Part shown: positions 23,070 through 35,590 of the stretch, one piece after another
Numbering within the stretch: position 1 is the first letter of the stretch
Layout of the letters: each line of letters begins with the position of its first letter
NCBI RefSeq assembly: GCF_003711515.1
Contig: NW_021167081.1
Span: forward strand, 4,325,166-4,389,165
Direction of reading: 5' to 3'
DNA from: Sodiomyces alkalinus F11
Taxonomy: Eukaryota; Ascomycota; Sordariomycetes; Glomerellales; Plectosphaerellaceae
Length of the DNA: 64,000 bases
Program-made: the position numbers and the translations under genes
Notes under the pieces: generated by a model
What the model saw: only the letters and a program-made list of their open reading frames with translations
Databases searched by the model: none
What the model was told of the DNA's origin: nothing

Positions 23070-23189
23070 ATACGGCCCTAGTCATCTCGTTTACGCCCTC
23101 GTAACGTAGATAACTCCTAAAAATAAGCAGATATAAGTAAATAAACCAAGCAAAGAGCTATTGTATACCCTTATTCGTCTAATCACCCC

Positions 23190-25230
23190 GTCCTCCACGT
23201 ATACCTAATTAGGGATCCTCTTAGTTTTAGTTCCTCCGTATATACCGTTCCCTTACTATCTTTATCGGCTATATCCTTAAGACGTCTCTTATCTAATCCT
23301 CTATATATACCTCTACTTACGCTTTCGTAACGTTCTTCCTCCGATTATATAGTCAGGCTCGCTAGCCTTCTTAGCTTCCTAATTAGTAATAGCTTTATCT
23401 GCCTCCTACTTAATAGCGGTATTATAACGCCGTTAGCCTCCCTACTCCACTACTCGTGATAGCGGGAGATACTTACTATTATTAGTAGCGGTATCCTGTA
23501 AAACAGCTTTATAGGGGTTATTAAACGACTGGACCTAATCCTCCCGGCTATAGTTACTTGGTCTAAATGGCACGTTCCTTATCTCGATTAGCCTATAAAA
23601 TAGCAGGCTACGAGATATCTCTAGACCACGACCTTAGTACGCCTAATCCTTCTCCTACTTACTCTATATATCGGTCTTTATGGTAAAATTAACGAGGTCC
23701 TCTCCCTTATACGTGTAGTAGCTAGTGGCCGAACTAATCTTAATAGGAGCGGGCTATAGCTGCTTCTTTAGCTCTATCTTCTTCTAATCAGGGGAACCGG
23801 TAAGGGCTTAGGCTTTATAAGACTTAGACGGTATTATAACAGGAGAGGGTTCGGCAGCTAGGGGCGTGTATTCCTTAGTGACCTTCTTATACTTAGGAGT
23901 GGTAAGCTTAAGGTTACCCAGTTCTAGGAACGCGCCGCTATTATCCTTATTAAACGTCGGGACTTTAGTTAGTCCCTGATTAGGGGAAGGGGACTTCTAC
24001 TTAGTCGTCTAAGGGGTCTCGGGCGCCTTAGGCGTCTTTAGTGTCTTCGGTCCCTTAGGCGGGTTAACGCGCGTCTATTTCTTATTAATAGGCTTAAAAC
24101 CCGTTATCTTAGGCGGATTATAGGAGGGGGTTATAACGGGAGTAGTAGTAGGAGCTAAGTTAGGGGTCATGGTAGGTTACTTAAAAGCTAGCTCGGGCTA
24201 GTGGCCGAAGCCGAAGAGTTCGCCTACATAGCTTAACTAACTATACCGGATATACTATATATAACTAGCGTTATCAGTAGTATAATAGCGTCCGTCCTAT
24301 AGCCGATATAGCCTAGAGGATACGGGAAATAAATAACCCTCCTAAATAATAGAATAAATGTATTTACTAACGAATAGACTACACGAATACGTGTTTTTCT
24401 GCTAGGGTCCGGAGATAATATAGAATTTCCTAATTAGGCTATCTATAGCCTCCTTAGGCGTCTTAATATACCGTAGCTAACTTATAGCTCCTCGGAAGCT
24501 CTTTAGTAAACGCTTGTTAGCTCCTCCGTCGAGCTATATACTATTATATACGTATATAACCCAGGTTTCTTAATCTAAGATTAGGCTGACAAAGTGGTTA
24601 CCTCTAATAAAATATATAAAGGGGATTAGTCTACTCGTCGTAATACGGAAAAGGTCCTTATCGCTAATATCTAGGTAGTTATACTTCCGCTTCTTCGCGT
24701 CGTATCCCCACGAGTCGACGTTATTAATCTAAACCTTAGACCTAGAATCCCTAATCTGCTTAGTAGTTATTACCCTGATTAGGTCTTTTAGGGTGGACTT
24801 TTCTAACCACTTATTCTTCGAGACGTTATTATACACTCTTTAGGTAGTAAGTAAGGCTATTCGAGCCGATATAACGCTATCCCCACGGACCTTTACTATT
24901 AGAGTTAACTAGATTACTTTATCCGTAGCTTCTCCCCCTAAGTACTCCCCTTCCACGCTTCCTAGAAGCTATTAGATAGCCTATTAGTTAGCCTTATCGC
25001 CTATAGCGAACCTAAAAAAGAGAGGGTTATTATTAGATATATCGAATAGACGGTAGGAGAGGCCGGTTAAGGGAAAAGCCTATCTACTCTTCTTAGGAAC
25101 GTATTCTGCGCGGCTTCTAGTACGAGACGTAACGACTACGCATGCTTTAGGGTGAATATACCGCTTAAGTAAGTTCCCTATAGGGGCTATAGTCTAATAG
25201 TTAGTTATAGCGGTAGTGATATATATAATA
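23190..25230 (-). pseudogene. Element B: C48 (Ulp1-like) cysteine peptidase frame
   Basis: Minus-strand frame of roughly 680 codons after ORF3a. The peptidase core runs from about 24620 to 24330. It has an N-H-F-V-S-L-I-L-D block with His codon 24596-24594, a Y-V-Y-N-S block where Asn replaces the catalytic Asp by a D-to-N change of RIP type, a Gln codon before K-N-T-Y, and S-C-S-L-F-V-S with Cys codon 24383-24381. This is the H...D...Q...C order of the C48/Ulp1-SENP family, with 71 residues between His and Cys, close to the family's spacing. The N-terminal 200 codons are conserved with copy A but unassigned. The C-terminus is Pro/Lys-rich, then basic (G-R-T-L-R-K-R-K near 23370). C48 peptidases remove SUMO-like modifiers or act as virion-type maturases. 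Which one applies here is unknown. Confidence 0.65.
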
Positions 25231-26570
25231 AGAGGGGGAAAAGGGGTGCTAAGGGGAAATAAGAGCCACCGTGAGTATAAACTATAGCTAGTTAGCCTAA
25301 TGAGATCCAGGGGCGTTAAAGGGAGTTAAAAAGAAAAAGAAAAAGTTATTACTTACAAAATAGAGGTTAGTAGTTACGGGTGATATCCGAGGGTAAAGGC
25401 TAGTCGAAAACTAAAGAGTGGAAGAGAGAGGAAAAGAGATCCTTAGACCTTAAGGTTAAGGGATATTTATCCTTCTCTAATAAGCTCGAAAGTGCCTTTT
25501 TCCGTGATAGTCTTCTTTTCGAGGGTTCCTTTATAGCAGGCGTTACTACTTAGCTACTACCTATAAAAGAGTCTTTTCGGTTAGTTAAAGGAGGCGTGCC
25601 TTAGTCACTCCGATAGTAACTTCTTTAACCCGACGAGAAGGTTCCTGATTAGGAAAAAGACGTTACAATCCGGGATTTAATTAGCCGAAGAGATTAGACG
25701 AAATAGCTCCTGCGTTATTTAGTTATAGGCGTAGCCGTGATTTAGGAATAAGGGATCTAAAAGGGGAAATAGTGAATCACCCCTCCCTTAGGCCGTAGTA
25801 GGTAAAGGCCCTTTTATAACTGCTTTAACTAAATAGCCCTCTTTATAATTGATAGCAGTAATAAGGCTTGTAGCCTCCCTTAATCGCTTAATCCCTCGTG
25901 TATAAAGGGCGAGCTTTCTAGCGGTATCCCTCCTCTTCTTTTTCTTTTTCCCACCGTAATATCGAGATAGATACGAATATAACCGCTACTTACACTTATA
26001 ATAATCTAATAATAGTAATAATAGCGACTATACGGCTAATTAGTATAATTAACGAGACGCAGTCTTATAAAAGAAAGAAGGCCGTTGCCCGTTAATAGTT
26101 TATGAAGCTAACGGCGTGGTTCTAGCCCGCGGCTTATTTACCGCTTAAAACCCGTAAGGAGTACTCTTTTAGGGTAACCCTAGTGGATATAGTGGTTAGT
26201 TTTTATCGATTCCTTACGCAGCTTACCCTAATCGAGTTATAAAGAGACTAATAACCTATAGGTAAACTCCTATCTCGGCTAGTATAAAGTGGCTAGTAAG
26301 GGCGGTTCGTCGTACGTCGAGTTAGACTTCCTATAGTCGTTAATTCCTGGTAAAAGTAAGGCAGCTATTACTAGGCGGGTCTAGGATACCCTTCTTAACC
26401 TTAGGGACGTTAAGGTTAGCTTATTTATAAAGATAAAGGCTAGTAACGGCTCCCCTCTCTTCCATCGTCGAATCTTTATAGCGAAGGATATAGCTAGCCC
26501 TTAAAGGGAATATCTTATAAAGATTATCTTAAGGCCTTATACTACTAGGGCACTTCTGATCTAGGTATAC
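25230..26570 (-). other. Element B interval between ORF3a and the C48 frame
   Basis: Homologous to A at 43945-45050 (right part) and to 22440-22712 (left part). Short readable stretches exist, for example a D-S-T-M-E-E-R-G block near 26470, but frames shift and no domain is evident. The reading frame of the peptidase may begin in this interval. Confidence 0.35.
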
Positions 26571-26864
26571 GGCACCGTTAATAAGGTCCCCTGCTAGTAC
26601 TATGAGAAACGTTAGATAGCTATAACTAATTGGGTTAATAATAAGATTGTATACCCTTTTTTCGAGTGCGTGTTAATCTAGGGGAGCGAGGAGTTCCCGG
26701 ACTATACTAACTACTAATTTCACGAGTCCGCCTACACGTATCGCGACGATACCCTCCGAGGATAGTTTTAATAGGGTAATTAGGAGGTCTCCTGGCTAGA
26801 CGATAAGTATCCGGGTATTAGTCACCCTAACCCGTCTCCTAAGTAGAGTATAATACTACCTTAG
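26570..26864 (-). pseudogene. Element B ORF3a, C-terminal piece
   Basis: Matches A 22150-22440 in reverse. Separated from the rest of ORF3a (33874-34880) by insertion of element C at the CTTAG site. Contains the R-S-P/K-L-T-R-type basic stretch near 26690. Confidence 0.45.
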
Positions 26865-27350
26865 TGTTACGACCAGCGGGCCCAATATACAGGAAGGGTG
26901 CCCTAGTACGTAATACCGCACCAAGATATAACCAGAGGATAGCCAAGGAAGGGTCACGTGCCGGGTCACGTGATACGAGGACATAAGAAGGATACACTAG
27001 TACGTGGGCTGCTTACTAGGAGGGCTAGTAAGTAACGTGGGCTACTCACTAGGAGGGCCAGTAAGTAATGTAGGCTACTCACTAGGAGGGCCAGTAAGCA
27101 ATAAGCTATATATACTAGATTATCCTAGGTCTTACTTCTACTATAGAAGAAGACAGTATTTAATCTAAGTCTTTATTAGAAACCTCCTTAAGTATTATAG
27201 TGAAAAGGCAGACTTACCTTACGACCGCCTACGAGAAGTTACGAGAGACTTACGCTTAGCTTATAACCTCCTTTTACCTCGTAAATATAAACTCACGATA
27301 ACCCTAACTAGGGATCCTAGACTTAGTGTCTAGGAACCTAGGTCGTAATA
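26865..27350 (+). repeat. 5' LTR of element C (486 bp)
   Basis: Carries three tandem copies of a 33-bp unit (GTGGGCTACTCACTAGGAGG and onwards, about 27004-27102), against one in the 3' LTR. Two GGTCACGTG motifs at 26952 and 26964. Its outer part is much less RIPped than its inner part. Confidence 0.92.
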
Positions 27351-27439
27351 TTTTAAACACTCCGTTCAGTAAGTGGACCTTACGAACTAAGCGTTAACCT
27401 ATCTAGGACAATAGTACCTTAAACGCCTACCGGATCGAC

Positions 27440-29400
27440 TACCGCAGGACCGGCTTCGAATAATTAAGAACTAGCTAAGTCTATGGCTAAGCTCCGAGAA
27501 GTAGTCACGTAACTCAGGAACGAAAATAACACTTTTCAGGAATAGCTTCAGGCTAAAGGAAAAGCCAGGACGTTTAAATTCCCTAAACCGGAACTATTCG
27601 ATAGTACACGAGGATAACTTCGACGATCCTTAACGCAGGCCAGGGCCTATCTTTGTTATTATTCTAATACTCTGGTTAATAACGAAGATAAGGCTATCTA
27701 CACGGCCTTATACTTTTAAGGAAATATAGCTAACTAGTTTAAACTATTCTATCGAGATTTCCTGGAAAACGATAACGTTAAGGACTAAGACTTAGATAGT
27801 TAAAGAATCTTTAGTAATTACGACTAGTTCGAAAAGAAGCTAAAAGGGGTCTTTAAAGATCCTAATAAAGCGCGAGCCGCTATTTAATAGCTTAAAGGGC
27901 TTAAGCAGAAAGGATTAGCTTTCGACTACACGGCTAAATTCTAGTAGATTATCTTATACCTTAACTAGAATAACGAACCCTTAATAATAGCCTACTACTA
28001 AGGCCTTAAGGAAGAAGTTAAGGACGACCTATATAAGATAAAAAGACCCGACGACTTCGCGACGTATACGGCTATAGCTATAGAAATCGATAATAGAAAC
28101 TAGGAAAGAAGGCAGGAACGGAAAAAGAATGACCCGCCTTTATATAAAGCTAATACTAGTCGAAGATAACCGAATCCTAGATAACGATAAGGAAATACTT
28201 CGTGGGGGCACTACGAAGGACCTATAGAAATCGATAATACTAACTATCGGAAAAACACTTAAAAGGGTATTCGATAAAAGAAGGAAGTAACCTACTATAA
28301 TTATAATACAAAAAGACACTTCGCCCGAGAAGATTATTAACTAAAGCGAGAACGGGAAGTAAGAGAGACTAATATAGTAGAAGTATAACCCGAAGTACCC
28401 TACGCCTTACTCTCGTGAATAACCTGCTTTAACGATAGCCATACTATATATAAGTCTAGTAAAGATAATACAGGGTAGTACCCTAAGCGACCGTAATGAA
28501 CCTTAGTAATTATATTAGGAGTATATAACGAAGAAGATAACGACTAGATAAATAAGGCGCTTAAAGATAACGAAGATATAGACGCTCTACTAGGACTATA
28601 GGTGTAGGACTAGGTATAGAGGACTAATAGAACCTAGGAGTAGGTAAATAGATAAGACGAGCTAACTATAAGAATATCTTAGCTAGTATAATATAGTAGC
28701 GAAGAACTACCTACGGATAATAAAAACTATATCGGTATACTAATACGCGTAGTAGAGTAGAGCTAGGATAGCGATAATACCGAAGAAGCACTATAATAAC
28801 TCAAGGAAGAATAGTATAAAGAGTATCGATAGGAACCATAAGAGATCCGCGAAGGATTAACCACCCGATAATAGCGATAGTATCCGAATTATAGTCTAAA
28901 AATCAATAACCATCTATAACTAGAACCAGGATATAGCCAGCACCTATAACTATAGTAAGTAGACTATACTCTTAACGGATATAATCTCTATAAGCACTAA
29001 AAGCACGCGAATAACTTCTAGCCTAGGAAAGGAGAACGTACTAGAACTATAATTAGGATAGTATAAGAAAGGATAGGATAGATTATTACCTAATAACACT
29101 ACTAGAACGGACTAATAATCCTATAGCTAGATTAAACCCGACCTACGGGGTATATTACGGGTAATATACCTTATTCGATATATACTAAGGACGCCTATAA
29201 AATATACTATGAATTAAATGCTAGGGAATAGCGGATATTATAGGCACTAAAAAGCTATAAATATAAACGGTATAATAAAGGCCTACGATAACGAATCTAG
29301 AACGTAATAGTAGAAGAACGAGCTAGGGAGCTTAACGTATTAATTAACGGACCCGACTACTAAGGGCTAAAAGAAAGATTTAAGAGGAACCGACCTTACG
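27440..29400 (+). pseudogene. Element C gag
   Basis: After a short leader an ATG at 27483 opens a frame with a coiled, Gln-rich start, then a retrotransposon gag core (F-Q-G-N-I-A-N-Q-F-type block near 27715, L-K-G-L-K-Q-K-G near 27890). A zinc knuckle lies at 28293-28337: codons read Y-Y-N-Y-x4-H-x4..Y, where Tyr replaces Cys by RIP. It packages the genomic RNA into virus-like particles. The frame then passes through Asn/Asp-rich sequence to the protease. Stops are all Gln/Trp type. Confidence 0.8.
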
Positions 29401-29439
29401 ATATAATAAAAAACTAAGAGTACTTCCGTATAAGGAGTA

Positions 29440-32400
29440 TATATAAGAAGCCTTTAAGATTTACTCTATAGAGATCAGGGATTACCTATATACCGATATC
29501 CGGATTTATAATATCGACACGCATATAATAATCGATAGCGGAGTATAAGAGAATTACGTATCTCTAAGATTCCTTATAAGTAAAGAATACCGTAGTAATA
29601 AAAGTAACTATAAGACGAGTACGAAATACGAAACGTAGAGGGATAAGCTATATCTTACGGTAATAGTATCGTCGATAAAGAGACGGTACTACTCTAAGTC
29701 GTTATCCAGGGGAAAAAAGGAACGATAACCTTCGATATAACTGATATAGGGAAATAAGATATATTACTCGGGGTCCCGTGGCTATAAAAATAAAACCCTT
29801 ATATAGACTAAAGACTTAGCTACCTTTAGTAGGAGTTAGTCACTAAGGAGAGATCGGGAAATGATCCCTTAAATAACCCCGGAGAAAGACCCTTAACGGG
29901 TATACGCGGGAAGAAAATAAAGAAATAAAAGAAATAAGTAAAACAAGAAAAAATACCGCGAAAGATAGTGTTTAGCCGGGACTAGACTAAATAATATATA
30001 AAACACGAATAGAAACTCGTACTCGTATTTATTAAGATAGCTCGGAAGGATAACGAACGATTAGTATATATACTCGAGGAATACTAGTAATATAAGAAAC
30101 TCTTCCGGGAAAAGTTAGAAACCAGTTTACCTAAATATAGGCACTACGATTATAAAATCCCGTTAAAGCCAGGAACTAACCCTAAGTTCTATAAGATCTA
30201 TAGCCTTAACTAGAAGGAGAGAAACGCCTTATACGAGTATATCCGAGAATATCTCTAGAAAGGATATATTAGACCTTTAATATTACTAGCAGGATACCCT
30301 ATCCTATTTATACTAAAGAAGAATGGCAAACTACGACTTTATATAGACTACCGATAACTTAACGATATTACTATTAAAAATCGCTACCTTTTACTACTTA
30401 TTAGCGAGTTACGAGATTACTTATAAGGAGCGTAATGGTTTATAATACTCGACCTAAAAGGAGTTTATAACCTTATTGGAATTAAGGAGGGAGAAGAATA
30501 GAAAACTATATTTTAGATATAAAAATAATACTTCGAGTACCTTATTATACCTTTTAGACTAACTAACACGCTTACTACCTTTTAGTCTATAATTAATAAC
30601 GTACTATAAGAGTACCTAAACGACTTCGTAGTTATATACCTTAACGATATCCTTATCTTCTCGGAGACCCTCGAAAAATATAAAGGATATATTTATAAGA
30701 CTCTAAGTAAGCTCTAGAAAGCGAAGCTATTAGTTAAGCTTAAGAAGAGTTAGTTTTATAAGAAGGAAGTTAACTTCCTCGGATTCACTATTAAGCTAGG
30801 AGAGATTTATATAGAAGAATTAAAAGTCTAAGCCGTTATAGAATAGCCTACGCCTATAAGTATTCGCGATATTTAAGTGTTTTTAGGCTTCGCTAACTTC
30901 TACCGATAATTTATAAAGGATTACGGAAAGATTATAAGGCCCTTAACAGGAATAACTAAGAAAGATTAGAAATTCGAATAGACCGATAAAGCCGAAGTAG
31001 CCTTATAGGAAATCAGAAAAAGAATCCTTAGTAGACTAATACTATGAATACCAGACCCTATAAAGCTATATAAAGTGGAGACTAACACCCCCGACTACGC
31101 TTTAGGAGGATAACTAGGATAAAAAGATAAGGAGGGACGCCTATATCCGGTAGCCTTCTTCTCGAAGAAACTCCACGGACCAGAACTTAACTACTAGATC
31201 CACGATAAAGATAGTAATTATCGAAAGATTTAAGGAATAAAGACCGTACCTATCTAGGACAGAGTACCCTATTCAGGTCTACACTAATTATAAAAACTTA
31301 ACTTATTTCACTATAAGTAAAGTGCTAAATAAACGATAAATTAGACAGGCAGAATTCTTATTAGAATTTAACTTCGAGATCTAGTATCGGAAAGGATTAG
31401 AAAATAGAAAAGTAGACGCACTAAGTCGCTAATAGCTATCAGAATAAGTAAATGAAAAGTAACACGCTATACTCTAATAGCAGGATAAAAAATTAATTAA
31501 TAACTTCCGGGAACTTATACCGATTAAAAGAATTAACTAAGATATTATTCGATAAGCGTATAATCTACTAGTATATAGTTATTAGGGAGTGACTAAGACG
31601 TATTAATAACTACGATAACACTACGGATATTAAGGAACTAAGTAATAAGTATAAGACTATATTAAGAAGTGCGAAGTGTGTAATAAAGCGAAAGGATTAA
31701 GGTATAAGCCTTATAGACTACTATAACCACTATTAATTCTAGAAGCGGTATAGGAGTTAGTCTTTACCGACTTTATCACGGGGTTACCTAAGTTAAGAGA
31801 TCTAACTACTAGGAAAAAGTACGATAACGGAAAAGTAATCGTGGACCGATTAACTAAGTAAGCGTACTTTCTACTATTTAACACTACGACTACTACCGAA
31901 TAACTCGTATACACTTTCCTAAGATATATTATAGGAAACCATAGAATACCGAAGTAACTAGTCACGGATCAAGATAAACTATTTACTAGTAAATTCTAGA
32001 AATCTCTAGTCGTATAACTAGGGATAGACTACCGACTATTAATAGCGTTTTACCTATAGACTAACGGATAAACGGAAAGAATAAACTAAACCCTCGAATA
32101 ATATCTAAGATACTTCGTTAACTATAAGTAGGATAACTAGGTTAAACTACTACCGCTAGTATAGTTTATATATAATAGTATACTAAACGAATCCAGTAAA
32201 ATTACACTATTCTACGCTAATTATAGATTTATACTTACGGCTTATAGAGAACCTAGAGAAGCGCGAGAAGCGCCTAGAGCTACTAAGAAAGTTGAAAAAA
32301 TCAAGGATATCCACGATTAACTACGGCAAGACCTAAAGATAGTCAGGATCAGAATAAAAACATACGCCGATAAGATAAGGTTAAAGGGACTAACCTTTAA

Positions 32401-33040
32401 AGAGGGGGATAGCGCCTACCTTATACGGCGAAATATTAAAACTAAGTAACTAAGCGATAAATTAGATTTTAAGAAGATCGGACCTTTTAAAATTTTAAAG
32501 AAAATCTCGGATACTAACTACCACCTTTTATTACCCGAGACTATAAAAATACACCTAGTCTTTCACGTCTTATTATTAGAACTAGTATTATAGGGGTTAT
32601 AAATAAAAGACCTTATCGAAATCGAGAATAATAAAAAATACGAAGTTAAATAAATCCTTCATTACCGAGAGACGCTAGACGGTATAGAATATTTTATTAC
32701 GTGGAAAAATTACGGATATAAAGAAAATATATAAGAACTAATCACGAATTTAACGAACTGCTAATAACTCCTAGAATAATGCCGATAAAACGCTATTAAG
32801 AACCAGAACCAGATATCGTAGTCTAAGTAAAAGTTATATCGGAAAAATCATTTATATCCTACGCTAACACTTAATTCTAGTTAATCGTATCTATCGCACC
32901 TATAGCTTATATAGTAGCTATAGCCTCGGCGGTTTTACGCTACTACTGTTAAAGGGCCTTAGCGAGGACCTCGGCGGCTTTCCGCTATTACTCGTAAAGG
33001 GCCTTTTCCGCGAGGTTCTCCTCCTCTTCGAGTCGCTTAA
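29440..33040 (+). pseudogene. Element C pol: protease-RT-RNase H-integrase-chromodomain
   Basis: Protease: I-D-S-G-V at 29534. RT: L-Y-I-D-Y-R near 30340, I-L-D-L-K-G-V-Y near 30445, and Y-L-N-D-I at 30637 (catalytic Y-x-D-D with one Asp changed). RNase H: about 31080-31420 with a Y-A-L-G-G block. Integrase: His at 31617 and C-x2-C at 31670-31681 complete the HHCC module, then F-T-D-F near 31768 and V-T-D-Q-D near 31962 for the DDE core. Chromodomain near 32638-32760: K-x-I-L-H-Y-R then Y-F-I-T-W-K-N-Y-G. Such chromodomains bind methylated histone H3 and direct integration to heterochromatin, which fits where this copy sits. All breaks are RIP stops. Confidence 0.88.
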
Positions 33041-33437
33041 GCTTAGCGTTAATTCTACTAACTAAGAAAGGAGTGTTAGGACGAAGACGACTAAGAGAGA
33101 TAATAAAAGATACTAACTAGAAGATATAGGGACGCGAGAAGAGTTATAGGAGCGACCGGCATAGTAATAATAGGAATAACGATTAAGATTGTCTAGAATA
33201 AAATAGCTAAGGTTACGATCGGAGTAATAAGAATAAGAAATAGCCTCGTAACCCTAATCGTTAATTAGCGCGGATTTAGTTTAACGATTAAGCGTGGAAC
33301 GGGAAGGCGGGACTTTAGTAGAATATTTCTGCATATAGTCGGGCATAATAGTTAACTATAAGAAGGAAATAGAACCTCGAGAGGATAATAAACCTAAGAT
33401 AAGCGACCTATTTATACGACCGCTAAGGATAGCGCTT

Positions 33438-33450
33438 AGAAGAGGGGAAG
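33438..33450 (+). promoter_or_regulatory. Polypurine tract of element C
   Basis: AGAAGAGGGGAAG directly before the 3' LTR (starts 33454), the usual position of the plus-strand DNA primer in Ty3/gypsy elements. It contains no CpA or TpG and is intact. Confidence 0.65.
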
Positions 33451-33453
33451 TAA

Positions 33454-33873
33454 TATTACGACTAGCGGGCCTAATATACAGGAAGGATACCCTAGTATGT
33501 AACACCGCACTAAGATATAACTAAAGGATAGCTAAGGAAGGGTTACGTGCCGGGTCACGTGATACGGGGATATAAGAAGGATATACTAGTACGTAGACTA
33601 CTTAGTAGGAGGGCTAGTAAGTAATAAGCTATATATACTAGAGTATCCTAGGTCTTGCTTCTACTATAGAAGAAGACAGTGTTTAATATAAGTCTTTATT
33701 AAAAACCTCCTTAAGTATTATAGTGAAGAGGCAAACTTACCTTACGACCGCCTACGAGAAGTTACAACAGACTTACGCTCAGCGTACAACCTCCTCTTAC
33801 CTCGTGAACACAAACTCACGATAACCCTAACTAGGGATCCCAGACTTAGTGTCCAGGAACCCAGGTCGTAACA
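33454..33873 (+). repeat. 3' LTR of element C (420 bp)
   Basis: One copy of the 33-bp unit (about 33593-33625). Its inner (left) end is strongly RIPped and its outer (right) end, from about 33750 on, keeps many CpA/TpG, the mirror image of the 5' LTR. Confidence 0.92.
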
Positions 33874-34880
33874 CTTAGTCGATTTATAATGACCGTTACC
33901 GACCTTTATAGTCCCCTTAGCGTAGCGTTTATATTATTAATATAAAGGCTATGTATTAATAGGTGGCTTACTAGTAACGCGATACTTCGGGAGGTTAAGA
34001 TCTCCTGGCTCGAGATAGTATTCCGGCTATAGTTCGAGCTCTAATATATCGGTATTGGACTAAACTAGATAGCTATTACTAGAGGGTTAAGGATAGCGCC
34101 TAGTATTAGAAGGAGGAGACTATTAAATATTATCGGATTTCTTTTCCCGTAGGGGCTTATATCGAGCATAGGGAAATCGAGGTATATATCCCCGAGCACG
34201 AGGATTATAAAGAAGGACCGGTTTAGGAGTAAAGAAGGGGGGGAAATAGGTATCTTTCGCGGTAATTAGGGGAATAGGAGTATAGTTATAGCTAATAGGG
34301 TAGCTAAGACCGAGATATAGGAAGGGACCGGGTAGTGGGTAGTGAATTATAATAACGTATATTTCCGAGTCTAAGTCTTTAGCGTAGTTAGGGGTGAGAA
34401 AGAGCCGTTATATAGGAAAGCAGGGTAAGGTAGTAGGATTAGGGGAAAATAGGTATAAAAGAAGGTCTTCTCGTGGCTTATCTTCTTCTTTTCCTCTTCT
34501 TTATAAAGACCCGTTTTCTACTCTAATAGGGGTAGACTCCACGGGCCTATCTACCGATAAAGCCCTTATATGAAGAATAAGATTTATAGGTAGCAGCCGG
34601 TAGTCGCTTAATTAGGCTAATAAAACTAGGGAATCCCCGGGTTTTCCGGTTTTTATTATTATTACCGCCGTTATCGTCGTGATATTACGTTTTTCTTTAT
34701 CGGGGTTTTTCTAGCGGGGCTCTTAACGCCGTTAACTTAGTGTCTTGAACTTACTCTTCTAGTGATAGGTATAGTGTTAGTCTTTTCTTTCCGGACGAGG
34801 AACCTATGTATAGTAGGCTTAACGGTAGTATATATAGGTGTGGTTAGGGGAATAGGGGTATAATATTAGTTATAGAGAGA
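33874..34880 (-). pseudogene. Element B ORF3a, N-terminal piece
   Basis: Reverse complement matches A 22150-21150. Contains the block around 34000 that reads E-L-G-D-L-N-L-L in copy A. Function unknown (see 21150-22440). Confidence 0.45.
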
Positions 34881-35590
34881 GCGATTAGTAATAGAAATTA
34901 GGAAAAGGGGCTTTAAGTAGTGGGGAGGGGGTGGCTTTTATACTTCTAAAATCGGCCTTTAAGATTAACGTAATAACTTAATAAGTTACTAGTACTAGGG
35001 TTAGTAAAGGAGGGATTTACGTTTTACGGCTTATAGCCTTTAACGGTATTTCTCTCGATTATATTATACCCTTAGTAACCGTCCCTATACTAGTTATTCC
35101 TGACTATAACTCCCTTCCGTAGAATAGGCAGCTTATATTAAACTAGGTATAATTTAGCTTAGGTCCGATAAATTATATAGTGATTAGGGGAATAGAAGTG
35201 AAGAATTTAAGATTATAATAAAAGAAACCTATACTTATTATAGAAAAGAGAGTATGTGGTGGTATATCTCTATAACGTCCACGTAGTTAGGCTTACTTAT
35301 AAATATAATAAATAATAAATATAGGGAAAAGTCTTCTAATCGGGGAAATAAGTCTGGACGGGTTTATAGTGCTTTTAATTAGGGTAATAAAGGTAAAAGT
35401 TTAAAAAAGAAACGGATTAGAGTGGTAGTTAGGAAGATTATTTATAGGTTGACGCCCTTTAGACTAGCGTATATCGCGACTCTGGGTGGATAAAAGACTT
35501 AGCTCTATTTACCCTCGGCCCTAAGACTATACGCTAGCCTCCTAGCGAGTATAGGCCTTAAAATAAAGGCATTCAGGGAAAATAATAATA
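34880..35590. other. Element B interval between pol and ORF3a
   Basis: Reverse complement of A 20440-21150. No recognisable domain on either strand. Confidence 0.4.

Larger units (their letters stand above)
26865..33873 (+). mobile_element. Element C: chromodomain Ty3/gypsy retrotransposon, complete
   Basis: 7-kb element with LTRs 26865-27350 and 33454-33873, 5-bp target duplication CTTAG (26860-26864 and 33874-33878), gag, protease, RT, RNase H, integrase and chromodomain in that order, and a polypurine tract just before the right LTR. Left LTR begins TGTTACGACC and the right ends GGTCGTAACA. It is the youngest layer, inserted in B. Confidence 0.92.

Noticed and set aside
31711..31965. 84-codon minus-strand open frame
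   Set aside because: Antisense shadow of the element C integrase core.
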